From positions 1 through 64,000 of the forward strand of contig JAFSIR010000027.1 in assembly GCA_017439715.1 (NCBI GenBank): DNA of 64,000 bases. The letters run 5' to 3'. Positions 7,926-16,542 of the stretch are shown piece by piece. Under the pieces are notes generated by a model that worked only from the letters and a program-made list of their open reading frames with translations, made no database searches and was not told the DNA's origin. Position 1 is the stretch's first letter; every line of letters starts with the position of its first letter. This DNA is from Clostridia bacterium. Lineage in GTDB: Bacteria > Bacillota > Clostridia > Christensenellales > QAND01. The translations under genes and the position numbers were made by a program.

Positions 7926-9767
7926 TCACTCCGTTAAAAAGCGGGCCAGCTGGCGATAAATGTCCGGATCGGAGAAATCCACCGCCTGCGAGGTTTTGTA
8001 TAAAAACCGAAAATATTGATCAAACGCTTCGCACATCTTCGGATGTGAAATGTGAAACGCCGTTTTGGGTGCTGATATCTTGGAGCACACAACGCCTTGC
8101 CCTTCTTTATCGGACAAACGGATGTAGGGGAAAGGCAGGCCGCGGATCAGGCGGATCTGTACTTGGGGGTTTTCCCGCGCAATCTGAAGAGTGGTCCTCA
8201 AATGCGCGGCATATTGCTCCGGTTGGTAATATATCATCTGGCCTGTAGCCAGCGTCGGGATATTTACGGATACCTGCCCGGCATACAACGCTTCATCTTC
8301 AGGCAAACAAAGATAATAGGTGGCCTGATTATGCTTGAAAAACTCGTCCATACGTGTTCGTGTGCTGTGGAGATAGCGGTGCACGCGGCCTTTTTCCGTG
8401 TTGTCCAATAACGATGCAGCAAGGATCTCTTCCAGCAAAGCCGGCGGCATCGTCCAGAACGGCAGGGAAGGCAGGATATCTTGGAGCGCACCGTCAGCCG
8501 ATTCAAACGCTTTCATCAAAGCGATATAATCCACCCGCCGATCTGCAGTGTATGTTTCGATCAGCGGGCTGCAGCTTTGCAGCAGCACATCCATCTGCCC
8601 GCGCAGGCGCCTAAGATCTTCGCTATCGGTGATAAAAAAGTGTGTATGCAGCGCTTCTGCACCAACAACGGTGCTGCTTACCACCGCGGCCAGCCCCTCA
8701 GCCAACACCAATGTGTTGGAAAAGCGGGATTCGGCCGGTTTTTTAGTGTAATAAGACTTGATCCGCCCCGTCATATACAGCGGGATCCACCGCTGCATCA
8801 GATTCAGCATTTCCTCTGAGCTGCGTTTCATATGGTGGATCACGGTGATCTCATGCCCTTGTTCAAGGATCATGGAAGCCAGGCGTATCCAGTTATGCAC
8901 GCTTTCGGAATTAAACGGAACCCCAAACAAATATTGGTTGGGCAGTTCGGAATACATAAAAATATGCTGGCTTTCCTGCTGAGCCGTTACCAAACTGAGC
9001 AGGTGTGTGATGGCATGCTCCAGTTCTTTATACGAGCCGCTGCTTCCATCGAGGTTCGCAGAGTCGGGCATGCTTGGTTTTTCCGGCATGCCGTGTTTGT
9101 AATCTTCCATGCTGCCCAGCAGCCGATCCATGGTGTATTGCGAGCTTTGCGCCTGCACTTCAATCAGCCATTTTTTGATGTTGTCCTGCAGGATGGCCGC
9201 ATCAGCTGAGAATGACGTGCCTGTGATGGCGTTAAGCAGTTTGCACTGCTCGGGTCCATAGGACAGGGATGCAAAATAGGCGGCGATCTGATCGATCAAC
9301 GGGCTGTCGATCGCCGGGGTGCGCAGGCCGGAACGGAAGCGGCTGATAAGCGATGCATCTACATTGAGCGTGCGTGCCAAACGCACATTGGAAATCTGAA
9401 ACCCCGCCATCAAACGCGAGAGGCGGGCGGCAAACTCACCGATTTGTATTTCATTCGTTTCCCGGGAAGACAGCCGCGGTGGCCGCAGGCCGGAATCCGC
9501 TGCGTTCAGCCAGGCGAGCAGCTCCGCCTCACCGGCAGCCTCCACATCACAAAAAGCACAAAGCACATCATTCTGGCCGGTAGTGTTGGCATAAAACGCC
9601 AGCCCATACGCCAGCTTCTGTACCTGCCTGCTGAAACGGGAAGGCACGCGGTTTGCGCTGCGGAAGCGGCTGATCAGCGAAGCATCCAGGCCGCTTGCCC
9701 GTGCCAACGATGATATGGAGCAGTCCAACGCCTGCATGACCTGTGTGACTTTTTCATGAAACAACAT
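7926..9767 (-). CDS. Unrecognised protein with two helix-turn-helix-like modules
   Basis: I do not recognise this 613-residue family. The N-terminal part carries the same segment twice: SLARASGLDASLISRFRS near residues 20-37 and RLARTLNVDASLISRFRS near 128-145. Each is followed by a basic N/G-x-R-x-P-S/A stretch. The DASLISRFRSG pattern looks like the recognition helix of an XRE/Cro-type fold, so DNA binding is likely. Residues about 240-613 have no motif I can name; they are soluble, with no signal or membrane span. The ATG has AGGAG upstream. It stands just before the aconitase-like gene on the same strand, with its own consensus promoter and a 200-nt leader, so it may control that gene; that link is inference. 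Confidence 0.6.
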   Translation of the reverse strand: MLFHEKVTQVMQALDCSISSLARASGLDASLISRFRSANRVPSRFSRQVQKLAYGLAFYANTTGQNDVLCAFCDVEAAGEAELLAWLNAADSGLRPPRLSSRETNEIQIGEFAARLSRLMAGFQISNVRLARTLNVDASLISRFRSGLRTPAIDSPLIDQIAAYFASLSYGPEQCKLLNAITGTSFSADAAILQDNIKKWLIEVQAQSSQYTMDRLLGSMEDYKHGMPEKPSMPDSANLDGSSGSYKELEHAITHLLSLVTAQQESQHIFMYSELPNQYLFGVPFNSESVHNWIRLASMILEQGHEITVIHHMKRSSEEMLNLMQRWIPLYMTGRIKSYYTKKPAESRFSNTLVLAEGLAAVVSSTVVGAEALHTHFFITDSEDLRRLRGQMDVLLQSCSPLIETYTADRRVDYIALMKAFESADGALQDILPSLPFWTMPPALLEEILAASLLDNTEKGRVHRYLHSTRTRMDEFFKHNQATYYLCLPEDEALYAGQVSVNIPTLATGQMIYYQPEQYAAHLRTTLQIARENPQVQIRLIRGLPFPYIRLSDKEGQGVVCSKISAPKTAFHISHPKMCEAFDQYFRFLYKTSQAVDFSDPDIYRQLARFLTE

Positions 9768-9788
9768 GCCAATACTCCTAACAAAATA

Positions 9789-9814
9789 AACGGCTGGGCG
9801 CGGACCCTGCCGTT
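9789..9814 (-). promoter_or_regulatory. Hairpin directly before the ribosome site of the tandem-module gene
   Basis: On the minus strand AACGGC and GCCGTT enclose a second GGG/CCC pairing, giving a stable hairpin followed by TATTTTGTT and then AGGAG and the ATG at 9767. It is either a weak terminator or attenuator in the leader, or a structure limiting translation. No protein-coding leader peptide is evident. Confidence 0.4.
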
Positions 9815-9977
9815 CTTTTACACAGCACTTGTCCGGCGCCGAATAGGCTACAATAAAGCGACAACGGAAAACGCATCAGCTTCTTATCTCCAAAGGCATG
9901 AACGGAGAATAAAAAAACCTTTCCGATATCAACATACAATCCTTTTTGACAGCCCTTGTTATACAGTACTTTTCACG

Positions 9978-10006
9978 ATTGTATAAAAAAGTCAACAAAT
10001 CGTCAA
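9978..10006 (-). promoter_or_regulatory. Sigma-A-type promoter of the tandem-module gene
   Basis: TTGACG (revcomp of 10001-10006), a 17-nt spacer and TACAAT (revcomp of 9978-9983) give a near-consensus promoter reading toward 9767. The predicted leader is about 200 nt. The -35 abuts a TGACA palindrome (10007-10019), a natural place for a regulator. Confidence 0.65.
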
Positions 10007-10019
10007 TGACAAATTGTCA
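10007..10019. promoter_or_regulatory. TGACA-N3-TGTCA palindrome, candidate operator
   Basis: The 13-nt dyad TGACAAATTGTCA touches the -35 element of the promoter for the tandem-module gene. Further GTCAA half-sites lie at 9991-9995 and 10002-10006. It sits just past the hisJ stop codon, so it is not explained by coding sequence. Confidence 0.4.
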
Positions 10020-10026
10020 AAGCTTG

Positions 10027-10848
10027 TTATACGAGCGGCGCTTCCACAAATCCGTTCTCTGTCAGTTCCCAACAGGTGGTAAACCCGGCGTTGATCGCCC
10101 GCTGCACAGACAGGTCAAACGCCGTGTCCAGCGTATCGGCATGGTGCGAATCGGACGAGATCAGGATACGGCCGCCTTTTTCGCGGATGTGCCGCAGCAG
10201 GAACGGGTCCGGATAAGGTGTTTTGCGCCACCCGCGGGAGATCGCACCGGAATTGATCTCAAAAATGCCGTCTGCTTTTAAAACGGCGTCTGCCGCTTCC
10301 AGCACGATTTTTTGGTACGCGGGCGATTCGGTATCGAAAAACTGCCCCTCTTCGTTAAACTTGGTATACAGGTCAAAATGCCCGATAATGTCAGGCTTCG
10401 TTTCAATTAAAAAGGGAACAAGGCGATCAAAATACGCCTGCACAAGTTTGAGCGGGTCGCCCTCAAACGCTGTGTCGATTGCGTTTTGCAGGCGCGCCGG
10501 TGTTGCATCAACCGTCCAGATGCTGCCGTCAGGGCTTACAGCTGTGTGAATAGAGCCGATGCAGTAATCCAGCCCAAAGGTCGGGAAGGGAGAAAGCCCG
10601 TCTATCTCGAGGCCCAAAAACACGGTGATCCGATCGGCGTATTCCGCTTTGAGTGCGCGTATCTCTCTGTAAAACTGGGGCGTGTTTTCCGGCGTCAGGC
10701 AGCAGCCCGGGTCTGCCGCACAATAAGCGTGCTCAGAAAAACCGAGGGAAATAAAGCCCTTGGCGATCGCACTTTCGATCATTTCACGTGGGGTATTCGC
10801 ACCGTCTACATAGTTTGTGTGCGTATGCAGATTTGTGCGCCGTTTCAT
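10027..10848 (-). CDS. hisJ: Histidinol-phosphatase (PHP family)
   Basis: This enzyme dephosphorylates L-histidinol phosphate to histidinol, the eighth step of histidine synthesis. The 273-residue protein is of the PHP (polymerase and histidinol phosphatase) metal-dependent type: the metal motif NLHTHTNYVDG at the N-terminus, GFSEHA near residue 36, later metal ligands in GLEIDG, GSIH and IIGHFD, and SSDSHH near the end. It is the last his gene; its ATG overlaps the hisIE stop in ATGA. No clear terminator follows it. Confidence 0.92.
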   Translation of the reverse strand: MKRRTNLHTHTNYVDGANTPREMIESAIAKGFISLGFSEHAYCAADPGCCLTPENTPQFYREIRALKAEYADRITVFLGLEIDGLSPFPTFGLDYCIGSIHTAVSPDGSIWTVDATPARLQNAIDTAFEGDPLKLVQAYFDRLVPFLIETKPDIIGHFDLYTKFNEEGQFFDTESPAYQKIVLEAADAVLKADGIFEINSGAISRGWRKTPYPDPFLLRHIREKGGRILISSDSHHADTLDTAFDLSVQRAINAGFTTCWELTENGFVEAPLV

Positions 10849-11492
10849 TTCATAGTCTCCTGCTTCACTTTATGGTCCACCACATGGCGGCCGGCCAATT
10901 CTGCGCGGATATCGTCAGGCGTGATGCCCATTTCAGCCATCAGCACCAGCACGTGATACGCAAGGTCCGCAATCTCATACACGGTTTCCTCCCGGCTGTC
11001 TTTCATGGCGCCGATCACAACTTCCGTGCATTCTTCGCCCACTTTTTTAAGAATCTTTTCTTTGCCTCTGTTAAACAAATACGTGGTATAGGATCCCTCC
11101 TTGGGCGCGGTTTTGCGGCCAAGCAAAAGGTTATACAACGCGTTCATGGAGAAGGATGGCGCATTTTGCGCTACTATCGGCTCAAAAAAGCAGCTTTCCG
11201 CTCCCGTATGGCATGCCGGGCCACTTTTGATCACTTCGATCACCAGGGCATCGCGGTCACAGTCAGCTGTGATGGACATGATTTTTTGCACATTGCCGCT
11301 CGTTTCGCCCTTGCGCCAGAGCGCTTGGCGGGAACGGGAATAAAAGCAGGTTGTGCCTTCCTGAAGGCTGATCTCCAGGCTTTCCTTGTTCATGTAGGCC
11401 AGTGTCAGCACCTGCTTGGTGTAAAAATCCTGCACAATGGCGGGGATCAAACCCTTATCGTCAAACTTGAGCGTGTTTATATCAAACCCCAT
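10845..11492 (-). CDS. hisI: Bifunctional phosphoribosyl-AMP cyclohydrolase / phosphoribosyl-ATP pyrophosphatase
   Basis: HisIE performs steps two and three of histidine synthesis. Residues about 1-110 are the HisI cyclohydrolase, with SRSRQALWRKGETSGN, the metal-binding DCDRDA and GPACHTGAESCFF motifs. Residues about 118-205 are the HisE pyrophosphatase, with GSYTTYLFNRGKEKILKKVG and EE..E..I...D (DLAYHVLVLM). Length of 215 is normal for the fused enzyme. It starts 1 nt after hisF ends and overlaps hisJ by 4 nt, so it is translated within the operon. Confidence 0.95.
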   Translation of the reverse strand: MGFDINTLKFDDKGLIPAIVQDFYTKQVLTLAYMNKESLEISLQEGTTCFYSRSRQALWRKGETSGNVQKIMSITADCDRDALVIEVIKSGPACHTGAESCFFEPIVAQNAPSFSMNALYNLLLGRKTAPKEGSYTTYLFNRGKEKILKKVGEECTEVVIGAMKDSREETVYEIADLAYHVLVLMAEMGITPDDIRAELAGRHVVDHKVKQETMK

Positions 11493-11493
11493 G

Positions 11494-12252
11494 TTAAACC
11501 CTCATTTCTATGCCGTTCTCGATTAAATACTGCTTCAGATCGGCTATTGCAATCTCTTTAAAATGGAAAATGGAAGCGGCCAGCCCGGCATCCACGCCCG
11601 GCACGGAACGGAACAGTGTAAGAAAATCTTCCATGCAGCCGGCCCCGCCCGAGGCGATTACAGGGATGTTTACCCGTGCACAGATCGCATCAAGCAGCTC
11701 AAGATCAAACCCGCGGCGCACACCGTCGGTATCCATGCTGTTCACCACAAGCTCGCCCGCGCCGTTCTCTGCGCCGCGTACGGCCCACGATACCGCTTCA
11801 TACTGGCTCATCTCGCGGCCGCCCTTGGTAAAGATGCGGTACGCGCCGTCCACACGTTTTACGTCCATGGACAGCACCACACACTGGCTGCCGTATTTTT
11901 TGGCTGCCTGCGCTACAAGGTCGGGGTTTTTCACCGCGCCGGAATTGACGCTCACTTTATCCGCTCCGCTGCGCAGCACGCGCTCAAAATCGCTCAATTC
12001 ATTGATACTGCCGCCTACCGTGAGCGGGATGAATACTTCCCGCGCTGTTTTGGCCAGCACGTCGGTGAACAGTGCGCGCCCTTCAAAGCTGGCTGTGATA
12101 TCGTAAAACACCAGCTCATCTGCGCCCGCCGCGTTATAGAAACGCGCCAGATCGACCGGATCATCCACATCGCGTACGCCTTGGAAGTTCACGCCTTTAA
12201 CAACGCGCCCATTGCGGATATCCAGGCAGGGAATAATGCGTTTTGTGATCAT
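11494..12252 (-). CDS. hisF: Imidazole glycerol phosphate synthase cyclase subunit HisF
   Basis: HisF pairs with HisH; it receives ammonia from the glutaminase and makes imidazole glycerol phosphate and AICAR. The 252-residue beta/alpha barrel has the catalytic Asp in PCLDIRNGRVVKGVNF at the N-terminus and the second Asp in the LVVNSMDTDGVRRGFD stretch, with phosphate-binding GGSI and ASGGAG loops. Its ATG overlaps the hisA stop by 4 nt. Length and motifs match the family fully. Confidence 0.97.
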   Translation of the reverse strand: MITKRIIPCLDIRNGRVVKGVNFQGVRDVDDPVDLARFYNAAGADELVFYDITASFEGRALFTDVLAKTAREVFIPLTVGGSINELSDFERVLRSGADKVSVNSGAVKNPDLVAQAAKKYGSQCVVLSMDVKRVDGAYRIFTKGGREMSQYEAVSWAVRGAENGAGELVVNSMDTDGVRRGFDLELLDAICARVNIPVIASGGAGCMEDFLTLFRSVPGVDAGLAASIFHFKEIAIADLKQYLIENGIEMRV

Positions 12253-12980
12253 GATGCGCTTCCTCCTTGCGCTAACGATAATACCCGCGGCAGAGACAGT
12301 TTGTTTTCATACAGCGCTTTGCCAACGATCGCGCCGTATACGCCAAGGTCTCTTAATGCTGTGATATCGCTTTCAAAGCTAACGCCGCCCGAAGCAATGA
12401 TGTTTAGCCCCTGGATCCTGTTCAGCGATTTATACGCGGCTATATTTGCGCCGCCAAGCAAGCCATCCCGCCCAATATCGGTGTAGATCACTGTTTCCAC
12501 GCCGCGGTCTGCCATGTCACGGCAGAAGGCGAACGATTCGAGAGCCGTTGTTTCCTGCCATCCGCTGACGGCCACCATGCCGTCACGCGCGTCTACGCTA
12601 ACGGCAATAGCACTGCCAAAACGCCTGACCATATCGGAAACGAAATCCGGATCTTTTGCGGCAACCGTGCCCAATATCACGCGCTGTACGCCAAGGGCAA
12701 GATATTCTTCGATCCGCTCACAGCTGCGAATCCCACCGCCCACTTCCACAAACAGCCCTGTTTTGGCAATGGCGGCGATCTGCGCTTTGTTCTGCACAAT
12801 GCCCGTGCGTGCCGCGTCAAGATCAACCAAATGCAGGTTGCGCGCCCCTTGCTCGAAAAACGAACGGGCAACTGCCGCCGGGTCAGCCCCGTACACCTGC
12901 TTTTGTGCGTAATCCCCTTTAACAAGGCGCACCACCTGCCCATCGATCATATCGATTGCAGGGAAAATCTCCAGTTTCAT
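12249..12980 (-). CDS. hisA: ProFAR isomerase HisA
   Basis: HisA isomerises the ribosyl moiety of ProFAR to PRFAR, step four of the pathway. The 243-residue half-barrel protein starts FPAIDMIDGQVVRLVKGDY with the general-base Asp, has VGGGIR in the first phosphate loop, the second catalytic Asp in YTDIGRDGLLGG and IASGGV in the second loop. It overlaps hisH upstream and hisF downstream by ATGA junctions. It is homologous to HisF beside it but lacks the HisF-specific STDxDG-type motif. Confidence 0.96.
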   Translation of the reverse strand: MKLEIFPAIDMIDGQVVRLVKGDYAQKQVYGADPAAVARSFFEQGARNLHLVDLDAARTGIVQNKAQIAAIAKTGLFVEVGGGIRSCERIEEYLALGVQRVILGTVAAKDPDFVSDMVRRFGSAIAVSVDARDGMVAVSGWQETTALESFAFCRDMADRGVETVIYTDIGRDGLLGGANIAAYKSLNRIQGLNIIASGGVSFESDITALRDLGVYGAIVGKALYENKLSLPRVLSLAQGGSAS

Positions 12981-13597
12981 GCCGTTACCTCCGCAAACGC
13001 ACGCAGCATGGAAAGCCCGGCTTCGCCGCTTTTTTCGGGGTGGAACTGTGCGCCGAACACGTTATTCTTATGCACCAGGCCCGGCACGGCCAGCCCGCCA
13101 TATTCCGAAACGGCGCTGAGCGAATCCTCACATCCCTTGGCATAGAACGAATGCACATAATAAACATAAGGCTTTTCGCCGGCATAGCGAAGCAGCGGCT
13201 CATTTTCGCGCACGGCTATCAGCCTGTTCCAGCCCATCTGAGGCACTTTGAATCCGGCCGGCAGATCTTCAGCCAGCGGGCAGATCTCGCCTTTTAGAAA
13301 CCCAAGGCCCGCGTGTACGCCAAACTCATAGCTTTTTTCAAACAGCAGCTGCATCCCAAGGCAAATGCCCATCAAAGGTTTGCCATTTTCCACCTGCCTG
13401 TTCAGAACCGGGATCAGGTTCAGCGAGCGCAGCTTGTCTACCGCATCACCAAACGCGCCCACACCGGGCAGGATTACGCGATCAGCCGCTTCAATCTGGG
13501 CTGGGTCGCTGGTCACAATGCTTTCAAGTCCAAGCACGGAGAGGGAACCGGCGAGAGAAAACAGGTTGCCCACGCCATAATCCACAACAGCGATCAT
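12977..13597 (-). CDS. hisH: Imidazole glycerol phosphate synthase glutaminase subunit HisH
   Basis: This class I glutamine amidotransferase supplies ammonia to HisF. The 206-residue protein shows the nucleophile Cys in MGICLGMQLLFE near residue 79 and the His-Glu of the triad in AQFHPEKSG near 186-188. The oxyanion-strand sequence PGVGAFGDA is also present. It is encoded next to hisA and hisF in the usual H-A-F order with 4-nt overlaps. Confidence 0.96.
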   Translation of the reverse strand: MIAVVDYGVGNLFSLAGSLSVLGLESIVTSDPAQIEAADRVILPGVGAFGDAVDKLRSLNLIPVLNRQVENGKPLMGICLGMQLLFEKSYEFGVHAGLGFLKGEICPLAEDLPAGFKVPQMGWNRLIAVRENEPLLRYAGEKPYVYYVHSFYAKGCEDSLSAVSEYGGLAVPGLVHKNNVFGAQFHPEKSGEAGLSMLRAFAEVTA

Positions 13598-14184
13598 AGC
13601 AGCGTCCCCTTGGTAGACGGAATCTCCTGGGCAAAAGCGGCATCAATTCGCACCGCTTCTTTAAGTGCCCGGGCAAGGCCTTTGAACGTGGCTTCAATGA
13701 TATGGTGGCTGTTTGTTCCTGCCAGTTGGCGCACATGCAGCGTTAATCCCATCGAACGGGTGAAGGAAAGCAAGAATTCTTCCACAAGCTCCGTGTCAAA
13801 CGTGCCAACTTTCTGCGTGGGCAGGTCCAACGCATAGGAAAGATAGCTGCGCCCGCTCATATCGGCGGCCACCATCACCAGCGCTTCATCCATCGGCAGC
13901 AAAAAGCTGCCATACCGTGTGATACCGCGGCAATCGCCCAACGCCTGCGCAAATACACGGCCGAGTACGATGCCGATATCCTCCACCGTGTGATGATCGT
14001 CAACATCCGTGTCGCCCTCGCAGTGAACCACAAGGTCAAACCGCCCATGCCTGCCGAACAGGGTAAGCATATGATTCAAAAATCCGCACCCGGTCTGAAT
14101 ATCCGTTTGCCCGGTGCCTTCCAGTACCAAAGAAATGTCTACAGAGGTTTCCGCCGTGCTGCGGGAAATACTTGCTTGTCTCAT
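13594..14184 (-). CDS. hisB: Imidazoleglycerol-phosphate dehydratase HisB
   Basis: HisB dehydrates imidazole glycerol phosphate to imidazole acetol phosphate. The 196-residue monofunctional form has both manganese-binding motifs, DDHHTVED near residue 65 and SHHIIEATFK near 163, and the E....T.....L.LEG start. An ATG five codons upstream exists, but the one at 14184 overlaps the hisC stop (ATGA) and has GGGAGG at normal spacing, so it is chosen. Phosphatase activity is supplied separately by hisJ at the operon end. Confidence 0.95.
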   Translation of the reverse strand: MRQASISRSTAETSVDISLVLEGTGQTDIQTGCGFLNHMLTLFGRHGRFDLVVHCEGDTDVDDHHTVEDIGIVLGRVFAQALGDCRGITRYGSFLLPMDEALVMVAADMSGRSYLSYALDLPTQKVGTFDTELVEEFLLSFTRSMGLTLHVRQLAGTNSHHIIEATFKGLARALKEAVRIDAAFAQEIPSTKGTLL

Positions 14185-15251
14185 GATAATTCCTCCCATA
14201 ATTGATCCACCGCGGCGATAAAGCGCTCCATCTGCTCACATGAGCCAATGGTGATGCGCAGATAATCTGCGATCCGCGGCGTATTGAACCGGCGCAGATA
14301 AATGCCCCGGGCCTTCATTTTCTCAAAAAATATTGGGCCGGCTATGCGGTTCGGGCGGGCAAACACAAAGTTTGCGCTCGAATCAAGCACTGTAAAGCCC
14401 CGCTCGCGCAGCGCATCGGTCACATACGCCCGCGTTTGGCAGATGTGCTCAATGCAGGTTTCATAATACGCCTGGCTTTGATCGCTCATGGCTGCCGCGC
14501 CTGCCAAACTCGACAACCGGTTTACATTATACGGATTGGAAGAAAACCGCATCTTCTGAAGATCCGCGATGAGTTCGGCCGATGCCACCGCATACCCAAG
14601 CCGAGCACCGGCGAGGCTGCGCGATTTGCTCATCGTTTGCACCACCACAAGATTATCATATTTGTCTACGAGCCGTACACAGCTTTGTGCGCCAAAATCA
14701 ACATATGCTTCGTCGATCACAACAACGTTGTCCTTGTTCTGCAAAAGGATCTGCTCGATCTGCGCCGTTGAAAGTGCAAGCCCCGTAGGCGCGTTTGGGT
14801 TGGCGATAAAGATGGTGCGGCCCTGGGCAAAATAGTCTTCCGGCGCAATGCTGAAATCTTCCTTCAGCGGCACAGGCTTTGCATCTATCCCCAAAAACTG
14901 CGCAAAAACAGGATAAAAACCATAGGATATATCGGGGAAGCAAACGCCCACTTCTTTATCGCAGAATGCTTCAAAGCAATATAAAAGGATATCATCCGAT
15001 CCGTTGCCCGGGATCACCTGATCCGGCTGCACGCCCATGCGGTTGGCGATCGCACGGGTAAGATCGCGCAGGTCGGGGTCGGAATACAGGTTCAGTTTTG
15101 AAGCCTTTTCCCGCGTGATCGCATCCAGCACCGCCGGCGCGGGCGGGAAGGGGCTTTCGTTCGTGTTCAGCTTTAACAGCTCGGAAGCCGGGATTTCGCC
15201 GGGTACATAAGGGGACAGCGCGTTAAAACGTGTGGAAAGAAATTTGCTCAT
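14181..15251 (-). CDS. hisC: Histidinol-phosphate aminotransferase
   Basis: This PLP-dependent class II aminotransferase converts imidazole acetol phosphate to histidinol phosphate. The 356-residue protein has KLNTNESPFPP, PGNGSDDIL, the NPNAPTG substrate/PLP loop, the VIDEAYVDFG motif and the lysine that binds PLP in TMSKSRSLAGARLG. A reading frame 29 codons longer runs back into hisD; the ATG at 15251, 1 nt after the hisD stop and beginning MSKFLST, fits the family N-terminus. Confidence 0.95.
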   Translation of the reverse strand: MSKFLSTRFNALSPYVPGEIPASELLKLNTNESPFPPAPAVLDAITREKASKLNLYSDPDLRDLTRAIANRMGVQPDQVIPGNGSDDILLYCFEAFCDKEVGVCFPDISYGFYPVFAQFLGIDAKPVPLKEDFSIAPEDYFAQGRTIFIANPNAPTGLALSTAQIEQILLQNKDNVVVIDEAYVDFGAQSCVRLVDKYDNLVVVQTMSKSRSLAGARLGYAVASAELIADLQKMRFSSNPYNVNRLSSLAGAAAMSDQSQAYYETCIEHICQTRAYVTDALRERGFTVLDSSANFVFARPNRIAGPIFFEKMKARGIYLRRFNTPRIADYLRITIGSCEQMERFIAAVDQLWEELS

Positions 15252-15252
15252 G

Positions 15253-16542
15253 TCAGGCCTGCCTTTCTTTTTCAAAACGGATGGTAACGCTATTGGCATG
15301 GGCGTCCAGCCCCTCGCGGCGGGCAAACCCTTCCACATAGGGCATTGCCTCGCGTAGCGCCTGCGGCGTGTAATACAGATAGGAAGATTTTTTCACAAAA
15401 TCGTCCACTGTCAGCGGGGAAGAGAACCGCGCCGTGCCGCTTGTGGGCAAAATATGGTTCGGCCCGGCAAAATAATCCCCCAGCGCTTCAGGGGCATATT
15501 TACCCAAAAATACGCTGCCTGCGTTTTTCACCAATGGCAACAGGGAAAAAGGATCGTCTGTGCAGAGTTCCAGATGCTCCGGGGCAACAAGGTTGGCAAT
15601 GCCGATTGCTTCTTCGATGCTTTGGCAAACAACAATCATTCCGTTATCATCAATGGAGGCCCGGCAGATATGAGCCCGCGGCAGCTTTTCCAACTGCGCT
15701 TCCAGCGCTGTTTGCACCGCCTGCGCCAACGCTGGCGAATCGGTGCACAGGATCGCAGCGCTGAGCTTATCATGCTCAGCCTGGCTCAACAGGTCAGCTG
15801 CCACAAATTCGGGGTCACATGTGCCGTCTGCCACAACGAGGATCTCGCTTGGTCCGGCGATCATATCAATATCCACCGTGCCGTACACCTGCCGTTTGGC
15901 GCTGGCCACATAAGCGTTTCCGGGGCCAACGATCTTGTCTGCCTGCGGCACGCTTTGTGTGCCGAACGCAAGCGCCGCAACGGCCTGCGCACCGCCCAAG
16001 CGGAACACCCGATCCACGCCGGCGATCCTGGCTGCCGCCAGCATCGCGTCCGCAGCAGGGCCTGTGCGCCCCGGCGGGGTGACCATCACAATCTCATGCA
16101 CGCCGGCGATCCTGGCAGGGATAGCATTCATCAGAACGCTGGATGGATAGCTTGCCGTGCCACCCGGCGTATAAATGCCCACGCGGTTGAGCGGCAGCAC
16201 CCGCTGCCCCAGCACAACACCCATCGGCTGTTCCATTTCATACCCGAGCCGCACCTGTTTTTCATGATAAGCGCGGATATTTTCCGCTGCACGGTGCATG
16301 ATATCGATCAACACGGGATCCGTGCGCTCATAAGCGGCATCAATCTCTGCACTTGTTAACTCAAAAGCGTCAATATCGCATCCGTCGAACCGGCGGGAGT
16401 ATTCTTTAAGGGCTGCATCGCCCCGCGTTTTCACAGCGTACAGAATATCGCTTACCGCATCATCCACATCTTTTTGCCGCTCGCTCTGGCGCAACTTGAG
16501 GGCCACAGCGTCAAACTCTTTTGCCTGGATCAACCGAATCAT
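15253..16542 (-). CDS. hisD: Histidinol dehydrogenase
   Basis: HisD oxidises histidinol to histidine in two NAD-linked steps and binds zinc. At 429 residues it is full length. Visible motifs are PGGTASYPSSVLMN, IVGPGNAYVASAKRQVYG, the metal and base region LLSQAEHD, APEHLEL and the GPNHILPTSGTARFSSPL stretch. Its ATG overlaps the hisG stop (ATGA), so HisG and HisD are made from adjacent coupled cistrons. Confidence 0.97.
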   Translation of the reverse strand: MIRLIQAKEFDAVALKLRQSERQKDVDDAVSDILYAVKTRGDAALKEYSRRFDGCDIDAFELTSAEIDAAYERTDPVLIDIMHRAAENIRAYHEKQVRLGYEMEQPMGVVLGQRVLPLNRVGIYTPGGTASYPSSVLMNAIPARIAGVHEIVMVTPPGRTGPAADAMLAAARIAGVDRVFRLGGAQAVAALAFGTQSVPQADKIVGPGNAYVASAKRQVYGTVDIDMIAGPSEILVVADGTCDPEFVAADLLSQAEHDKLSAAILCTDSPALAQAVQTALEAQLEKLPRAHICRASIDDNGMIVVCQSIEEAIGIANLVAPEHLELCTDDPFSLLPLVKNAGSVFLGKYAPEALGDYFAGPNHILPTSGTARFSSPLTVDDFVKKSSYLYYTPQALREAMPYVEGFARREGLDAHANSVTIRFEKERQA

